DNA from: Clitoria ternatea
Lineage: Eukaryota; Streptophyta; Magnoliopsida; Fabales; Fabaceae
Direction: 5' to 3'
Assembly (NCBI GenBank): GCA_037962975.1
Contig: CM075669.1
Location: 83,248,001-83,312,000 of the forward strand
Length of the DNA: 64,000 nucleotides
The translations under genes were made by a program, and so were the position numbers. Numbering within the stretch: the stretch's first letter is position 1; each line of letters begins with the position of its first letter. The notes under the pieces were generated by a model. That model was not told where the DNA came from, did not search any database, and worked only from the letters and a program-made list of their open reading frames with translations. This document shows, in pieces, positions 34,430-46,806 of this stretch.

Positions 34430-35640
34430 CTTAGAATTGAACTACAGGACCAAGTCAGAGGTTAGATTCTGATAATTCAGCCCAAGACTAGTGATCCTAT
34501 AGGGGAAGTAGTCCCATTGGGACCCTCTTGTAGAAGATCGAGAATGAGAGGCTTGATCCAACCGGCCCGGCCAGAACCTCTAGTACCTCCTACGTTTGAT
34601 CGTGCATATACTTTAGGATATCTTATGGTAGCATGATCAGTCCCTAGTAACTCATTTCAACATTTTAGGAACTTTTCCTGAAGGGGCTGAATCCTAATTC
34701 TTGCCCTATCAACCTCATTTTTCAATAAAGCGATTAATTCAAATTTAACCCTCGAACCTGACCTGAGCACCTTTAGTGTTTGGGCCTAACATTCTTAAAA
34801 GACACTGGAAGAGAATGATTTTGGTCTTGTTCACTTTCTTTCAAAGATATCTTCAATTGCTATTTCTTGCCTTGAACCTCAATTCCTACTCTATTAACCC
34901 TAAAATCAAGAATTTAGTAAATTTGTCTCAAAATCACGTTATTCACATTTTTATCCTGCGTATGGTTCATTCAAAAATTCATAACTTCCTCATACGACCT
35001 CTGATTCACACAAACCCAGTGTCAAAATATCTTTAACAAAATTCTCTACATTTTCTATGAAGACATTGAAGGCTAGATCCTTATGGATCAGTACACTTTT
35101 GTGAATCTCCAATGACCTCTTACTTTCTTGTAACAGCCCTAGCAGCCTCTAGAAAAAATTACATATATCCCTCATACTATACTAGAATTTCTTTGTTCTT
35201 TTTCTATAGTTCCATATCAAAAAATCCTACAATTTTCATGAAGGTGACAAAACCTGATTCTCAAAGGAAAAATAATTATGAATTAATTTCTACAGCTTTA
35301 GCTGATTCGGGAGCATTGGGAACACCGTGTCTTATTTCAAGTATATCTCGGGCTACCAATCTTGGATTATCTCAAATGATATACCAAATCGAAGGGAAAA
35401 AGAAGATTTACAAGTTTCATGTTGTCCATTTTTCAAGATTTCTATCCCATGAATTAATCCATAATTATTTTTGACGTCTTTAATTTCTGGTTCCTAAAAA
35501 TTCTGCACGCCTTAAATCATTGTGTAACAAGTTAATTTTTCGGCCACCGTTTTCTAGCCAAACCACCACCTCACGCCACACTATCCCCTAGGTGGCAGAT
35601 CCATACTTTCTCCTTCTTTAACAAGCTGATCCCTCTCTCT
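34430..35640. other. Unassigned segment inside the long solo LTR
   Basis: This stretch follows an AT-rich block and differs in texture: it is GC-richer (34450-34620) and holds short frames of 86 and 120 codons (34776-35036, 35112-35474). No known domain is recognised. It may be part of the LTR U3 or an embedded foreign segment. Confidence 0.3.
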
Positions 35641-36740
35641 AAATTTTGATTACAAATTGACAAATGTATTTCTTCACTCCAAATCTTCCATTCACTTATT
35701 CTCCCTCGGCCCAACACCCACCTCCACTTTTTCTCTTTAATTTCCATTTCCAGCCACCACAAAGCCACCATGAACTTCTTTTCCTCTTCTCTCAAGTTGT
35801 GACCTTTCTTCCTCTTCACCTTCCTCTCGGCCTCACCAAAAAAAACCACCACCACCACCTCTTAAATTTTGCATCTCCTCTACCATCTACCTCTTTGCAC
35901 CACCGCAGCCACCCCCACAAATAACCTTGCCATCCTCTCCTTCATTTTTTCATGCCAACCCTCCCCTCGTAGCCTCACCACTATGCCCCTCCACCATTCT
36001 AGCCACAACTACCACCTAGCCACCAAGGTGAGTTTCTTTGATTTCCTCCTTGATCTTTTTTCTTCTTCTAGCTTCCTTTCAAAATTAGAAGTTGCATGGC
36101 TGTCCCCTTACTCCTCCCTCAAATTCGTGACCCTTCCCCCCTCTCATATATGGTTGCATGTTGTTTTTACTTAGATTCGGGAATGATCAATGATGATCGA
36201 CGAGCGGCTCAAGACGTTTAGGAAATTTACAGTGAGCTCATCCTCTTTCCCCTTCAAAACCGTAAGCCTACGATAAGGTAAGAGGAGTCTCACTTTGTTT
36301 TGTTCCATTTTTAATTGCCCTATAATATTTCTCTAGTGCTCGGGGGTAATCCCTTCAAGTTTCATCGCGATCTGACGGTTAGATTTTAAGTTGTGAGATT
36401 TTTTGTTGCCGTTAGAAATTTTTACTAAATTTTTATGTTAGTATGAGTTTTAATTAATCTCGTAACGCGTGCCTTAGTATTCTTACATCCAATGAGAATT
36501 TAATCACGATCTGAATTGTTATAAAGGAATTAGGAATGTTAGAACATAGGTAGGTTTGGTTAGAATTCGATTGGGTTATAATATTAATTCGTAAATTTTG
36601 AGTAATATTATGTAATTTGTTCTGGTGATCCCTGCTAAAGTAAAGTTAAATTCATCGATTGGGAGTTTTAGGAGCGATTTCAGAACACTACGCATCTCGA
36701 GGAAAAATTTGCCAGCCACGACTCGTCTTTTATTAATATA

Positions 36741-37170
<430 letters not shown>

Positions 37171-37451
37171 GTTGTCGCTCTTATCATTTTCTTTATTAAT
37201 TTCAGTTACTTATATTATTGAGCATAATGGTTTGCTCTGTCGCCGCTCATATCAATTTCTTTATTAATTTTTGTTTCCTATATTATAGAGCATAATGGCT
37301 ACTACTACTACTACTACTACTACTGTTGTCGCTCTTATCATTTTCTTTATTAATTTCAGTTACTTATATTATTGAGCATAATGGTTTGCTCTGTCGCCGC
37401 TCATATCAATTTCTTTATTAATTTTTGTTTCCTATATTATAGAGCATAATG
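37171..37451. repeat. Tandem duplication of about 154 bp next to the TAC tract
   Basis: 37171-37298 and 37325-37452 are almost identical (start GTTGTCGCTCTTATCATT, end GAGCATAATGGCT). Each is preceded by a TAC tract. Within each copy there are two diverged sub-units of about 65 bp ending GAGCATAATGG. The duplicated unit therefore includes the 3' edge of the microsatellite. Confidence 0.9.
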
Positions 37452-37452
37452 G

Positions 37453-40100
37453 CTGGCTTTACCGTTGCTCCTAGCATTTTCTTTATTTAATTTTTGTCAT
37501 TATATTATTAGATATAATGGTCGGCTCTACCATCTCATAATTATCATTACTGTTATTATTAATACGATCATTCTTGTTACTATTATTATTATTTCTATTA
37601 ACATAATTATTATTATAAGTATTAGACGGGTACTTCTTTAAATTAAACCAACACCATTTAATGTTTCTACTATTTTAAGCTACTAGTTATAGAATCCAAA
37701 TACATTATTACTTTTCAACTAGACGTCACCTAAGTCGAAATATAGTCGATATATTTTCCAAATATATACAAAGAGAACCTACAATGTCTGAAAAATAGGT
37801 AGGACCTAACAACCCGAGAATAAATATTTTGAGATAAAGAAACGCATAGACACTTAGGGGTTCGAGGGATTAATAATAATGATATTAAGTTAAGAATTAA
37901 AAAGCTACATTAACATTTTGAGGATTTAGTGGGTTTCCACATATGAATATAGTGATAAGCTACTAAGTAGACCCGGGGAGTAAAACTTAGTATAAAAGGA
38001 TTGATAAGAATTGATGGGCTTAACAAAATATCAAAAATGAGTCTCTAGTACATTTTAAGTCAAGTACACGATTCAGTCAGTAAGTAAGCCTTTAAGTAGT
38101 AACTAGAAAATAAGGTAGAAAAAGGAAAATCAGATTTATATGAAGAACAATATAGAATTAGTATACAAGGATAAAAATAGAAATTAGGAGTAATCAGGAC
38201 AATTGGTTAACAAATGAAGGGGATAGTGTAAGAGTAGTAGTTAAAGATGTAGATTTTTTTAATAACAAGGTATTTCTTAAGTAAAAATAATTAAACTTAG
38301 AATAATTAATCACTGGGAATAGAAATAAATTAAGAATAAGGTAATTAGGAATAAACAAACTTGATGAGAAAACGTTTTAGTGTAATTAAAGTTAGGTACC
38401 CTCACTAGTCCCTTAAACAAGAACTAGACACATAAAGTTAGAAACTAAGGAGAGTAGTTATATACCTAAACACTTGATGAATAAGTTGGGCTAGACAAGC
38501 TTAGGAATAGATACGTCAATAAATCTATATAAATTCGGTATGTCAAAAGGGGCCAACATATAGTTAACAAGGATGGTAACTTAATTTAAATGTAAGTAAT
38601 TAGTAGGTGCACTTACACCGATAATTTATAAACATATTTATACTATGCAGATGATTATACTTGTATCACTGGGTACTCACCGTTATTTTATATAGAACAA
38701 ATTCATAAGAATATTCTTAAAAGTGTGAATGTGGTATTTATGGAGGACAATAATACCTTATGGTTAGTCTTAACAAAATAAATGTCATTAGAACATGACG
38801 TGGAATCGACAAGATAAAGTAATCAGTGTATGCTCGATGAATGAATTACTTGATTGAATTCATGTGTTGGTTGACTCATGTGAATTATTTGTTGGTTGTG
38901 ATATTGATTGAATTCAGTGTGTTTGATTGACTCACGTGAATTATTTATTAGTAGTGATATACATGATTGGGTGAATTATAAGTATGATGAGATGTATATG
39001 AACAATTTTAGTTGATGCACTGTTAATTCACAAAGAGATAAAAAGTTGATGGAAAGAGGTATAAGTCACGGTAGAGAGTCCCAAGGCAATGAGAAGGAAT
39101 GTGATATGAATGCAGGTGATAGCATGATGAGATGATCAAAAATACCTAGTGAAAGTGAAAGATTAACGCTTAGTCATTTTGATTCTTAATTACCGAATGA
39201 TGATAAAGAGATATAAACCAAGATATTCTTATGAAACCTGACACCTAAACCCCCAAAGAATTTACCTTTTAATAAATATTGATACCTCAAATAACTCAGT
39301 AAATTACCCTCCCTAACCAATAGACAAAGTAGAATGAAATAAACGGGGTTAAGAATGAAAATGAACCATTGACAGGACTCTACCGATGACGAGAGTAAAA
39401 AGTAAGAATGAAAGACATGTGTGAGACATGCATCATGGCATAAGAATGATTATGATTAAGAACTAGAGCATACATGGGGGTACACTAGAGAACATTCGCG
39501 TTCGATCCCTAAGCAGGATCTTGGGAGTAAAATTCGGTCGGCATCCAATGGCTTAGAGTCGCGCCCAATGTCAGATAATCTGATGCAAACTTAATGTACG
39601 TCAACTAAAGACAGAGTGTAACTATGATCATGTAGAGCTAAGTCCTACTGTGATTGATATGATATGATAGATCTAATCTTGTGTAGGACTTGTGAGTCCT
39701 TAGTACCCAATGATGTGATGAGAAGGACTTGGTGGGCTCCGATCGCTTTAGTATGAAAATGTTGTGTTCAGGGGCAGCCTGAATAGGATAAATTCTAATG
39801 CTGATGATGAGTATGAGGATTGATGAGATGGAACTGGGCCCACATGCATTCATGATGAACAATGAAAAAGATTAACTAAAAGTAATGGAACCCATGCATT
39901 GCATTACATGACATTGATAAATTGTGTGTGATTGTGATTGGCAATTAATACGTGAATTATCATGTAATTATTTGTCTAGAAGAAAGTAGGAGAGAATGGA
40001 AAAAGGGAAACGATAGGTAGGACTAAGTAGTGGTAGATAACTTAGAGAAGTTAGGGACCTGAGACGAGAAAGGATTATGTGAGCACTTGTTTGGATGTTG
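37453..40100 (+). other. LTR body without gene
   Basis: AT-rich LTR sequence with GATGAATGAATTACTTG-type short repeats (38840-38960, two copies of a 'tgattgaattcatgtg' phrase). It contains the blocks at 39420-39810 shared with the first LTR fragment. No coding frame is supported. Confidence 0.6.
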
Positions 40101-40943
40101 TGGAAGGATGTCAGAAATGACAAACCTCCAATTGTATAAAAGAGAGGCTCACCCTTACAGTTTTCCTTGCAGACCTCTGATTGGACTACATACTCAACAC
40201 CCTAAAGATCAACACAGTCCTTGTATTAGGGAATAGTTAGATGCTCATTGGACCAAGGGTGATTATCAAAGATGATCTTCTTTCTTGTGGTATGCGAACC
40301 TGCGTGCTCCTAATTTTCAGTATGTACAATGTATTGAATACAACCATGTATTGTATATGACTAAAGTGTATATAAGACATCTATTCCACCAAATCCTCTA
40401 ATACATATAAAAAAACTTCCATATTTTTCTGAAATTTGTAACCTCTCAGTTAAGTAGAATAATCTAGTGGAAGAGATTGTTCTAGTTTACCAAGGGTGTT
40501 ACAGAATGATGAGGTGTAGGAAAAAGGAGATGATTCTTGGCTTAGAAATAATAATTAGTTTCATTTAGAATTATAAAAAATGGTAAACATAAAAGTTATA
40601 GATCTTTCTCTTCTTTTTTCAATGAACTAAAGAATCTCAAATTCTAATAAACCGGAGCAAAAGTTATGCCCAAAATCCTGGACATTGTTCAGGTGGTACA
40701 CAAGGTTATGATTCAGTGTATTAAAATAAAAATTGGGACTTTTAGGCTAGGAATTAATTTTCGATGTCTCAGTAAAACTTGTAGAGGATTTTGATATAAG
40801 AACTTGAGGACAAGAATTACTCAATTCTGATAACGGTAGAAGACATTATAGGCAAAATACAAAAAGGGGTGTAGTTGCCACATGAATTTCCAAGTCTAGC
40901 AACTTGAAACAACAAGTGGGAATTGTGTATTTGGAATTGGTCT

Positions 40944-41247
40944 TCATATGACCATGCTTTAACCACTTATGAAGCTCAATGGCTCATCTCCCTTCTTCAA
41001 GATTTCCATGTTTCTCATCCTTCCTATTAGTCTATTTTATGACAACCAATCTGCAAAGTATATTGCTAATAATCTTTTTTTAATAAAAGAACAAAGCATA
41101 TAGAACTAGATTGCCATACTATTCAGGATCAAATACAAGCTGGTCGTATTCATCTCTTTCTTATTCCATCCAAAGAGTAGATTGTAGACCTGTTAACAAA
41201 ACCCCTTGTTGTTGGTTCCTTTCAGTTTCTCATAAGCAAGCTGGGAA
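40944..41247 (+). pseudogene. Ty1/copia RNase H C-terminal fragment, copy 1
   Basis: It encodes TYEAQWLISLLQDFHVSHPS, then degraded sequence, then KHIELDCHTIQDQIQAGRIH and LIPSKE-stop-IVDLLTKPL. This is the characteristic end of copia pol (EAQWL...HIELDCH...VDLLTKPL). Several stops are present. The copia 3' LTR begins right after (TGTTGGATATCC at 41248). Confidence 0.85.
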
Positions 41248-41944
41248 TGTTGGATATCCACATTCCAGCTTTAGCGGGGCTATTAGTTTAGATGTATTTA
41301 TTATTCTATTAGTCTTAGTTACACTAGTTAGTTTTCCTAACTAAAATTAGCTAGAATTTGTTTGCCTAGAACTAACTTGACAAATTGTATATAAACTTCT
41401 ATTTTTTATTGATATTAATTGAAGAATGAATGAATCATTTTTCTCCAAGTGTTGCATTCAAGTTTTTCTTTGTTCCTAGGTATTCTTTTGGCAACTCTTC
41501 TTTATTCATTCATGGGTTCTGAGAGTTTTTACAGGAGAAAATTGATGCTTCACTAGCCTTATTAAAGCTTCATTCGCTCTATCGGAGAAACTCTCACTAA
41601 TATTAAGAGTGAGAAAGGGAGGATAGAGAAGTTAGACAATGAGACAGAAAGTGAGTGATAGCCAAGTAAGGGAATAGAAGAGAGAGAAAGATGAGATAAC
41701 TTACAAAGGAGAAGGTGGTAAGGGAAAAGAATGTCAGAGAGAGGATGTGAGTAGTGGACGACACCAATGATCTAAGGATGCCTTGCAAATAAATATTAGT
41801 GATGAAGTGGTGTTCCATCTCTAAACTGCATCATAAGAGACCTTTAAGAAAAATTGTTAGTAGTTTTTCTCTAGCCCTTGCTAAAGAAGTTGTTATTAAT
41901 AATTGTACATTGTTGTTGGCTAAATTTTAAAAGTTAAAACAATG
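41248..41944 (+). repeat. Copia LTR plus 5' leader, copy 1
   Basis: The LTR begins TGTTGGATATCCACATTCCAG. A TATATAAACTTC promoter-like site lies near 41389. A degenerate Met-type primer site (TTATTAAAGCTTC near 41559; TTATCAGAGCTTC in the second copy near 60291) follows, then a purine-rich leader to 41944. The arrangement RNase H-LTR-primer site-leader means pol end and leader share a single LTR. Confidence 0.7.
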
Positions 41945-42334
41945 ATTCATTGTTTCCACACCAATGGAACACAACTTAAAGCGTAGAAAAAGCCCTTGAA
42001 AACCTGAGGTATAGAAGTTACATAATGAGAGCGGGAGCCTTAAGTTTGGGTAGGTTTGGGGGCAATGAATTTGGATCAGTTCTATACAAGGTAAATTAAC
42101 GAACAACATCCAGGTGGTGATAGATAACTCCGATACAACATCTAGATATGATTCGTGAAATAGAGAATTGTTGAATTCATCTAAATAAAATAAACTACAG
42201 AAGCACCAATTCACCAAACACAATAGCATCACCAAAACAAAACAAAAACAAACTGAATCTGGTAATCAAAATCCACAAACAACGACAACACAGATACAAA
42301 ATCCGAGGAAGGTATAAGAAAACAAACACATATA
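41945..42334. other. Unassigned segment left of the captured gene fragments
   Basis: Homology with the second copia copy stops near 41944. A perfect short palindrome (AAACAATGATTCATTGTTT) lies at the junction. No known gene is seen. It may be intron or flank of the RanBP1 fragment, or transposon sequence. Confidence 0.35.
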
Positions 42335-42479
42335 TGAGATGATTTGCGTAGATCTTGAGAGTCTTAGATTACCTCATGAGAAGCCTAACCTTGTTGGTGA
42401 CCTCGTGCTTCAGGAACTTCACTATTCCCGTGCCATGCTCCTTCCATTGGTTTCCATCCAGGTTGAACCAGTAAAGCTT
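42335..42479 (-). pseudogene. RanBP1 (Ran-binding protein 1) exon fragment
   Basis: The minus strand encodes KLYWFNLDGNQWKEHGTGIV then KFLKHEVTNKVRLLMR, a stop, and SKTLKIYANHL. This is the core of the RanBD1 domain of plant RanBP1 (LYRFDK-GNQWKERG-G-VKFLKHK-T-KVRL-MRQSKTLKICANH in relatives). A TAA stands at the conserved Gln position, and other changes (Arg to Trp, Asp to Asn) confirm decay. Sequence preceding the exon ends in AG and sequence following it looks intronic, so the copy is genomic, not processed. RanBP1 assists Ran GTP hydrolysis in nuclear transport. This fragment cannot. Confidence 0.85.
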
Positions 42480-42665
42480 TGATTTGTTGTGATCAGTGAA
42501 AAGCAATCAACTATAAAAGTTATAACATTCAACTACCTTCAGGACGACGATTTATCAGTAAACTTTAAGGAACTGGAATTTTAGATTTTAGGGAATTTAA
42601 TATGCAGTATCAATTTAGAGAATTAATATTTCCCTAAAATCAAACTTATGCAAGTGTTTAACACA

Positions 42666-43046
42666 TTAGACTCTTGATACAAGTCCTAATAATTCAACAC
42701 TCTGATTCTGCCACAGTTCTTGATGCCTTGTAGTAAACACAGCCCGTAACACCTCATCGCTACCACTATCCCCAGAACCCATTTTCAGAGAATTACAAAC
42801 ACCTAAGGAAGTGTCATCTGGACCCAAATCAGGGCACTTCAAAAGTGACTTATTCAAATTATAAAACACATATCTTTTTGAAGGTTTATGTAAGGGAGGG
42901 ATAATCTTACAAATCCTAAAGTTGGAAGCCTCTTTCTTAATCTTTGAAATGTAAGCAATTGGGTTAGCAAATTCAATGTCTGTAAGGTGAAATTCCAATG
43001 CCAGTGGCAACCCTTTCAACTAATTGGGGATTTCAACACTATCCAT
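42666..43046 (-). pseudogene. ELF6/REF6-type JmjN histone demethylase fragment
   Basis: The minus strand starts MDSVEIPN-stop-LKGLPLALEF, then TDIEFANPIAYISKIKKEAS, FRICKIIPPLHKPSKRYVFY, NLNKSLLKCPDLGPD and AVFTTRHQELWQ. This is the N-terminus and JmjN domain of the H3K27 demethylase group ELF6/REF6, closest to ELF6 by the KPSKRYVF-NLN-SLLKCP block. TAG (43020-43022) replaces the conserved Trp after IPN. After HQELWQ the similarity ends. Upstream (43047 to about 43650) may be the donor gene's 5' flank. The catalytic JmjC domain is absent. Confidence 0.88.
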
Positions 43047-43890
43047 TACATGAAAATTTTAATAGATAAAAAATAAAAAGTAAAAAGTGAAGATTTAGAA
43101 CAGCAATGCAAGTTGGGGTAGGAGGTTAATTCCACTTAATCACATAGTGGAACTAGTGTTCAATGAAATTTTCAGAAACCCTAAATTGGGTGAGGGATTT
43201 GGTGAATTTTGCATAATATTGAAGCAATTGGGAAAACAGTAAGGTCATGGGCTAAGAAGAATAGCAAAATACAAAATGAAAATTGAAAGGAGAAGTGAGT
43301 TACAAAACCTGTAACTCTAAGGTACTATGCATGATTTTGGCCCTTAATGTTCAAACCACCAAATAGTTTTTGGAGAGAAAGAGAAACATGGTTTTTGTTT
43401 ACATTGTTATATGGGTAACATTTTCCACCTGTTCAAGTTAGTCTTTTCCTACCTAATTCAACTAATTTACGTTGTAGGACTCAACTTTTAGAAGGATAGA
43501 GACAACTGAGGTCAGGTCTTGGATCTTGAGTGTAAGCTTAAAAGGATAGAGACAAATACAGGAGGAAGAAGAAGAGGGACAATCAAGGCACAAAGGCAGA
43601 AGAAGGAAAACGCATAAAGAAGACTTAGGTTGGGTCTTTTTCTTGCTTTAGGATGAGAAAGTTTCAAGTTTTGTTTTTTCTCATAGAAAATAATTATAAG
43701 GGCTTAGGGCAGATTCTCAAAAAACACAAGATCCTTGTAGTTAGAGGATGCGTGTTCAAGCCTTTCTTCCCCTCTTTTATTTTTAATTTTAAAATTTGTA
43801 TGTATGTCTACAGTTAAAGTCTCAAACTGTTGACATTATATAGAACAAGGATAGAAATCTGAATTTGCAACCATAGATAAAAGGCTAAAA
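43047..43890. other. Possible ELF6 5' flank or transposon internal sequence
   Basis: No frame or domain is seen. Purine-rich stretches occur at 43560-43610 (on minus a CT-rich leader), consistent with the 5' UTR of a gene read leftward, such as the ELF6 fragment. Confidence 0.35.
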
Positions 43891-44013
43891 TCATTATTGT
43901 CTGTGGTTCCGTTTTAGAACCACAAACATTAGTATAAATTTTGCTTCATTTTCTGTAGTTTCGTCTAACCGTAGATAAAAGTACCACATCCTTTTGTCAT
44001 TTATGTTGTAGTG
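43891..44013. mobile_element. CACTA-like right terminus
   Basis: On minus the block begins CACTACAACATAAATGAC, a typical CACTA (En/Spm) terminal inverted repeat. Sub-terminal phrases follow (CTACGGTTAGACGAAACTAC, TGTGGTTCTAAAACGGAACC). The terminus falls exactly where copia homology resumes (TCTCCTGTTAG at 44014). I found no matching left terminus, so the element may be truncated or its other end too diverged. Confidence 0.5.
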
Positions 44014-44357
44014 TCTCCTGTTAGTCTATTTTGTGACAACTAATTTGCAAGATATATTGCTAATAATCCTATTGTTATACTATTCGGGATTAGATACAAG
44101 CTAGTCATATTCATCTCTTTCCTATTCTACCCAAAGAGTACATTGCAGACCTATTAACAAAACCCATTGTTGGTTCCTTTCAGTTTCTCATGAGTAAGCT
44201 AGGAATGTTGGATATCCATAATCCAGCTTGAGGGGGGCTATTAGTTTAGATGTATTTATTATTTTGTTAGTCTTAGTTAGGCTAGTTAGCTTTCCAAACT
44301 AAAATTAGTTAGAATTTGTTAGGCTGGAACTAACTTGACAAATTGTATATAAGTTTC
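44014..44357 (+). pseudogene. Copia RNase H end and LTR start, copy 2 (interrupted by Tat)
   Basis: It aligns with 41024-41398, with an internal loss of about 37 bp near 44072. VDLLTKPL-type coding traces are still recognisable (CAGACCTATTAACAAAACCC). The LTR starts at 44206 (TGTTGGATATCC). It continues at 60135-60682 after the Tat element. Confidence 0.85.
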
Positions 44358-45248
44358 TGATCCAGTCCAGATACCGGTACGAGGGCAAGGGTGTCATTTT
44401 ATCTGTTTTCCACATGCTACCGAAGTTGCAGGTAGGACACCGGACGACTAGACCGTATAGGCGTTCATCCTATACCGGTATGTCCAAGACAACACCTCAC
44501 ACACCAGTAACAGGTATAAGGTGTGGTTACAGGGACATTGGTAAAGACACTGTTCTTCCCATACCATGTGTTAGAAGCATGCTCTACGTAACACACTTTA
44601 TATCTCTTGACCCAACACTTACACTTTCCCCATTTTATTATACACAACCATTCGCCCATACTTTGAGAGGATAAGTGGCTGCTCCACTACCCAAATCCTC
44701 GTTACTTAAGGTGGGCCAGGTACACAAGTCGGTGTGCACATATTGATACCTTGTATACCAAAAAGTATCCATGTCACCCGACAGAAGGTACAAGGTACAA
44801 CCACAGGATTGATATGTGAGAAATACGGATCCCCCCGTGTTGTATGTCAAAATCATACACTAAGCATTGTACTATTTATCTCTTGGCCCTACTTGTGCCT
44901 AACAGTTCATTCTCCACGCTCATCTATAAATAGTCGATTTGCACACTCACAAAAGGTTACATTGTTCTAACTCTTAATATACTGTTACATTGCTCAAGTT
45001 TCCTTTGATTCCTCATTCTCTTCACTGACTTGAGCGTCGGAGAATCTTCGTAGGTGACACCACCTTTCGCCTCCATCAATGCGAAAGCTTGGTGTAAAGG
45101 ATCTGTAGGACAACAAGACCGGATTCTTCCACTGAGAGTTCAGATTACAATACCGGATACTCACTATACCGGTGTACAAACATTTAAAATATTGACTTTT
45201 ATGGCTGGTCCCCACTCTGGATCCTTGACTCTAGATTAGACCAGTTCA
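44358..45248 (+). repeat. Tat 5' LTR
   Basis: It starts TGATCCAGTCCAGATACCGG and ends TAGACCAGTTCA. It contains a TATA box at 44925 and several ACCGGT / ATACCGGTA phrases. ORFs at 44414-44674 and elsewhere recur in both LTRs and are LTR shadows. Confidence 0.92.
44925..44933 (+). promoter_or_regulatory. TATA box of the Tat 5' LTR (TATAAATAG)
   Basis: TATAAATAG is conserved in the 3' LTR (about 59805). A likely start follows about 30 bp later in CACACTCACAAAAGG. Confidence 0.6.
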
Positions 45249-45249
45249 T

Positions 45250-45267
45250 TGGCACGCCCGGTGGGAC
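45250..45267 (+). other. Tat primer-binding site
   Basis: TGGCACGCCCGGTGGGAC lies one base after the LTR end and has the TGG start of a tRNA-CCA complement. I cannot name the tRNA with confidence. Confidence 0.7.
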
Positions 45268-45312
45268 ATGCTAGAGTTATTCCGACTTTTCATAGAAGTT
45301 TGGTAGTCATCC

Positions 45313-46779
45313 ATGGAGGGAGATGGACGTGATTTCACTGATGGTCACGTGGAGAATGTGAACCATCAACATGCTAACAGGAGACTTATTTTTGAATCTC
45401 CTGGAACCAACTCGAGGTGGGTGATACCCGTAGTAGTTCCAGACCCTCAAGACGAAGTTATAAGGCAACTCGGGGAGGAGTTGATGGAGTTAAGGAGAGA
45501 GACAAAGGTGACGGAAGATAAGGTGATGTCTCAGGCAGAGAAGACTCATCACACTTTTGGGAGTGAAAAATCCACCACTCTCTAGTATTCAAAGATTCCT
45601 ATGTACAAGGAAAGAGAACAAAGTCATGACTCTGGGGATAGAATCAGTGGAAGAAGAAAGGAGCCAGTGGTAGTAGCCTCCAGGACATATCGACTCAATG
45701 TTCCATTCTCGAGAAGGCTCATGAGTGTGCCTATTCACAGGCATTTACAGACGACTCAACCACTGTCTTCGGGAAGTATAACGAAGAGACAAACCTCACT
45801 AAGCATCTTGATGCTTACGTTTATAAAGTTATGTACCTGGGGGCTGATGAGGACGTGAAGTGCCCCACGAACCTTAGTGGAGGAGGCCCTTAGCTGGTTC
45901 AAGGGTCTACCATCGGGGTCAATAGACTCCTGGGAAGAGATGACAGCTGCTTTTGAGAATCACTTCGTCATCTCTAGGGATGTCCCCAGGACATCTCACA
46001 CCTTGGCCCAGATCAGGCAAGGGGAGAACGAAACTCTTAAGGAGTTTCTGAAAAGGTTTTACAAGGAGGCAGCTATGGTGCCTAACCTCACAAAGGTCAT
46101 TCAGCTGCATATTATCATTAAAGCCCTGCAGCCCCGATCAGCCTTTGCCCCGTCTTTGGCAAAGAGTCCTCCAATGATGTTTGAAGAGTTCTGGAGGTAG
46201 GCCTTGAAGTACGTGGGTATAAAGATGCATTTAGAGGCCACGGCGGCTAGGGTTAAGCCACCAGTGCCTTCCCCTCAACCATGGAGAGATAAGGAGAGGG
46301 TGAGACTGGAGAGGCGTGCCCAGAGAGATGACTTCAGGAGCCCCTGACCTCAGCAGTAGGATAGGCATGTAGCTTTTTTCAACAACTACGCCCCGTTGAA
46401 AACCAGGCATTCCCAGATCTTAAGGGGGGTCGGATGGCCTACACTCAGTGTGTATGGCATTAGAAAGCCGGCAACTTTGAGATGGCCTAGTAATCCGTGC
46501 AAGTACTGCGGTTTCCACGAGTAAGTAGGCCACTCCACTGATGAGTGTAAAGCGTTGAAGAATGCTATAGGGACTCTCATCAGAAAGGGAAAGTTGAAGC
46601 AGTACCTCTTCAAGGAGAAATCCTTGGATGAACTGGACTGGACTAAGAAGAGAGGAAGAGATCGCGACGATGAAGGCGATAATAGCTGCAACCCGGTCAG
46701 GAGGTTTACAGCCACTGAGAAACAGAAGGCAGTTATTATCAACGAGGCTGCCCAGCAAGACGGCATGCCCCAGCAGTAG
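45313..46779 (+). pseudogene. Tat gag, broken
   Basis: The frame opens MEGDGRDFTDGHVENVNHQH and includes an acidic/coiled-coil part (QLGEELMELRRETKVTEDKV). It stops at 45583. The gag core is at 45877-46200 (ALSWFKGLPSGSIDSWEEMT, FLKRFYKEAAMVPNL), then a stop at 46198. A CCHC-type zinc motif near 46497-46550 (CKYCGFHE-stop-VGHSTDEC) has an internal stop. A basic segment with KKRGRDRDDEGD follows. At least six stops and two frame changes are visible. Confidence 0.85.
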
Positions 46780-46806
46780 AGGCAAGGCCAGCTCAAAGTA
46801 ATTGAT

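Noticed and set aside
41585..41600. TCTCACTAATATT as the left end of the CACTA element
   Set aside because: The aligned position in the second copia copy has related native sequence, so no insertion edge exists here.
44414..45239. Several ORFs on both strands, repeated at 59151-60120
   Set aside because: They are shadows in the two Tat LTRs.
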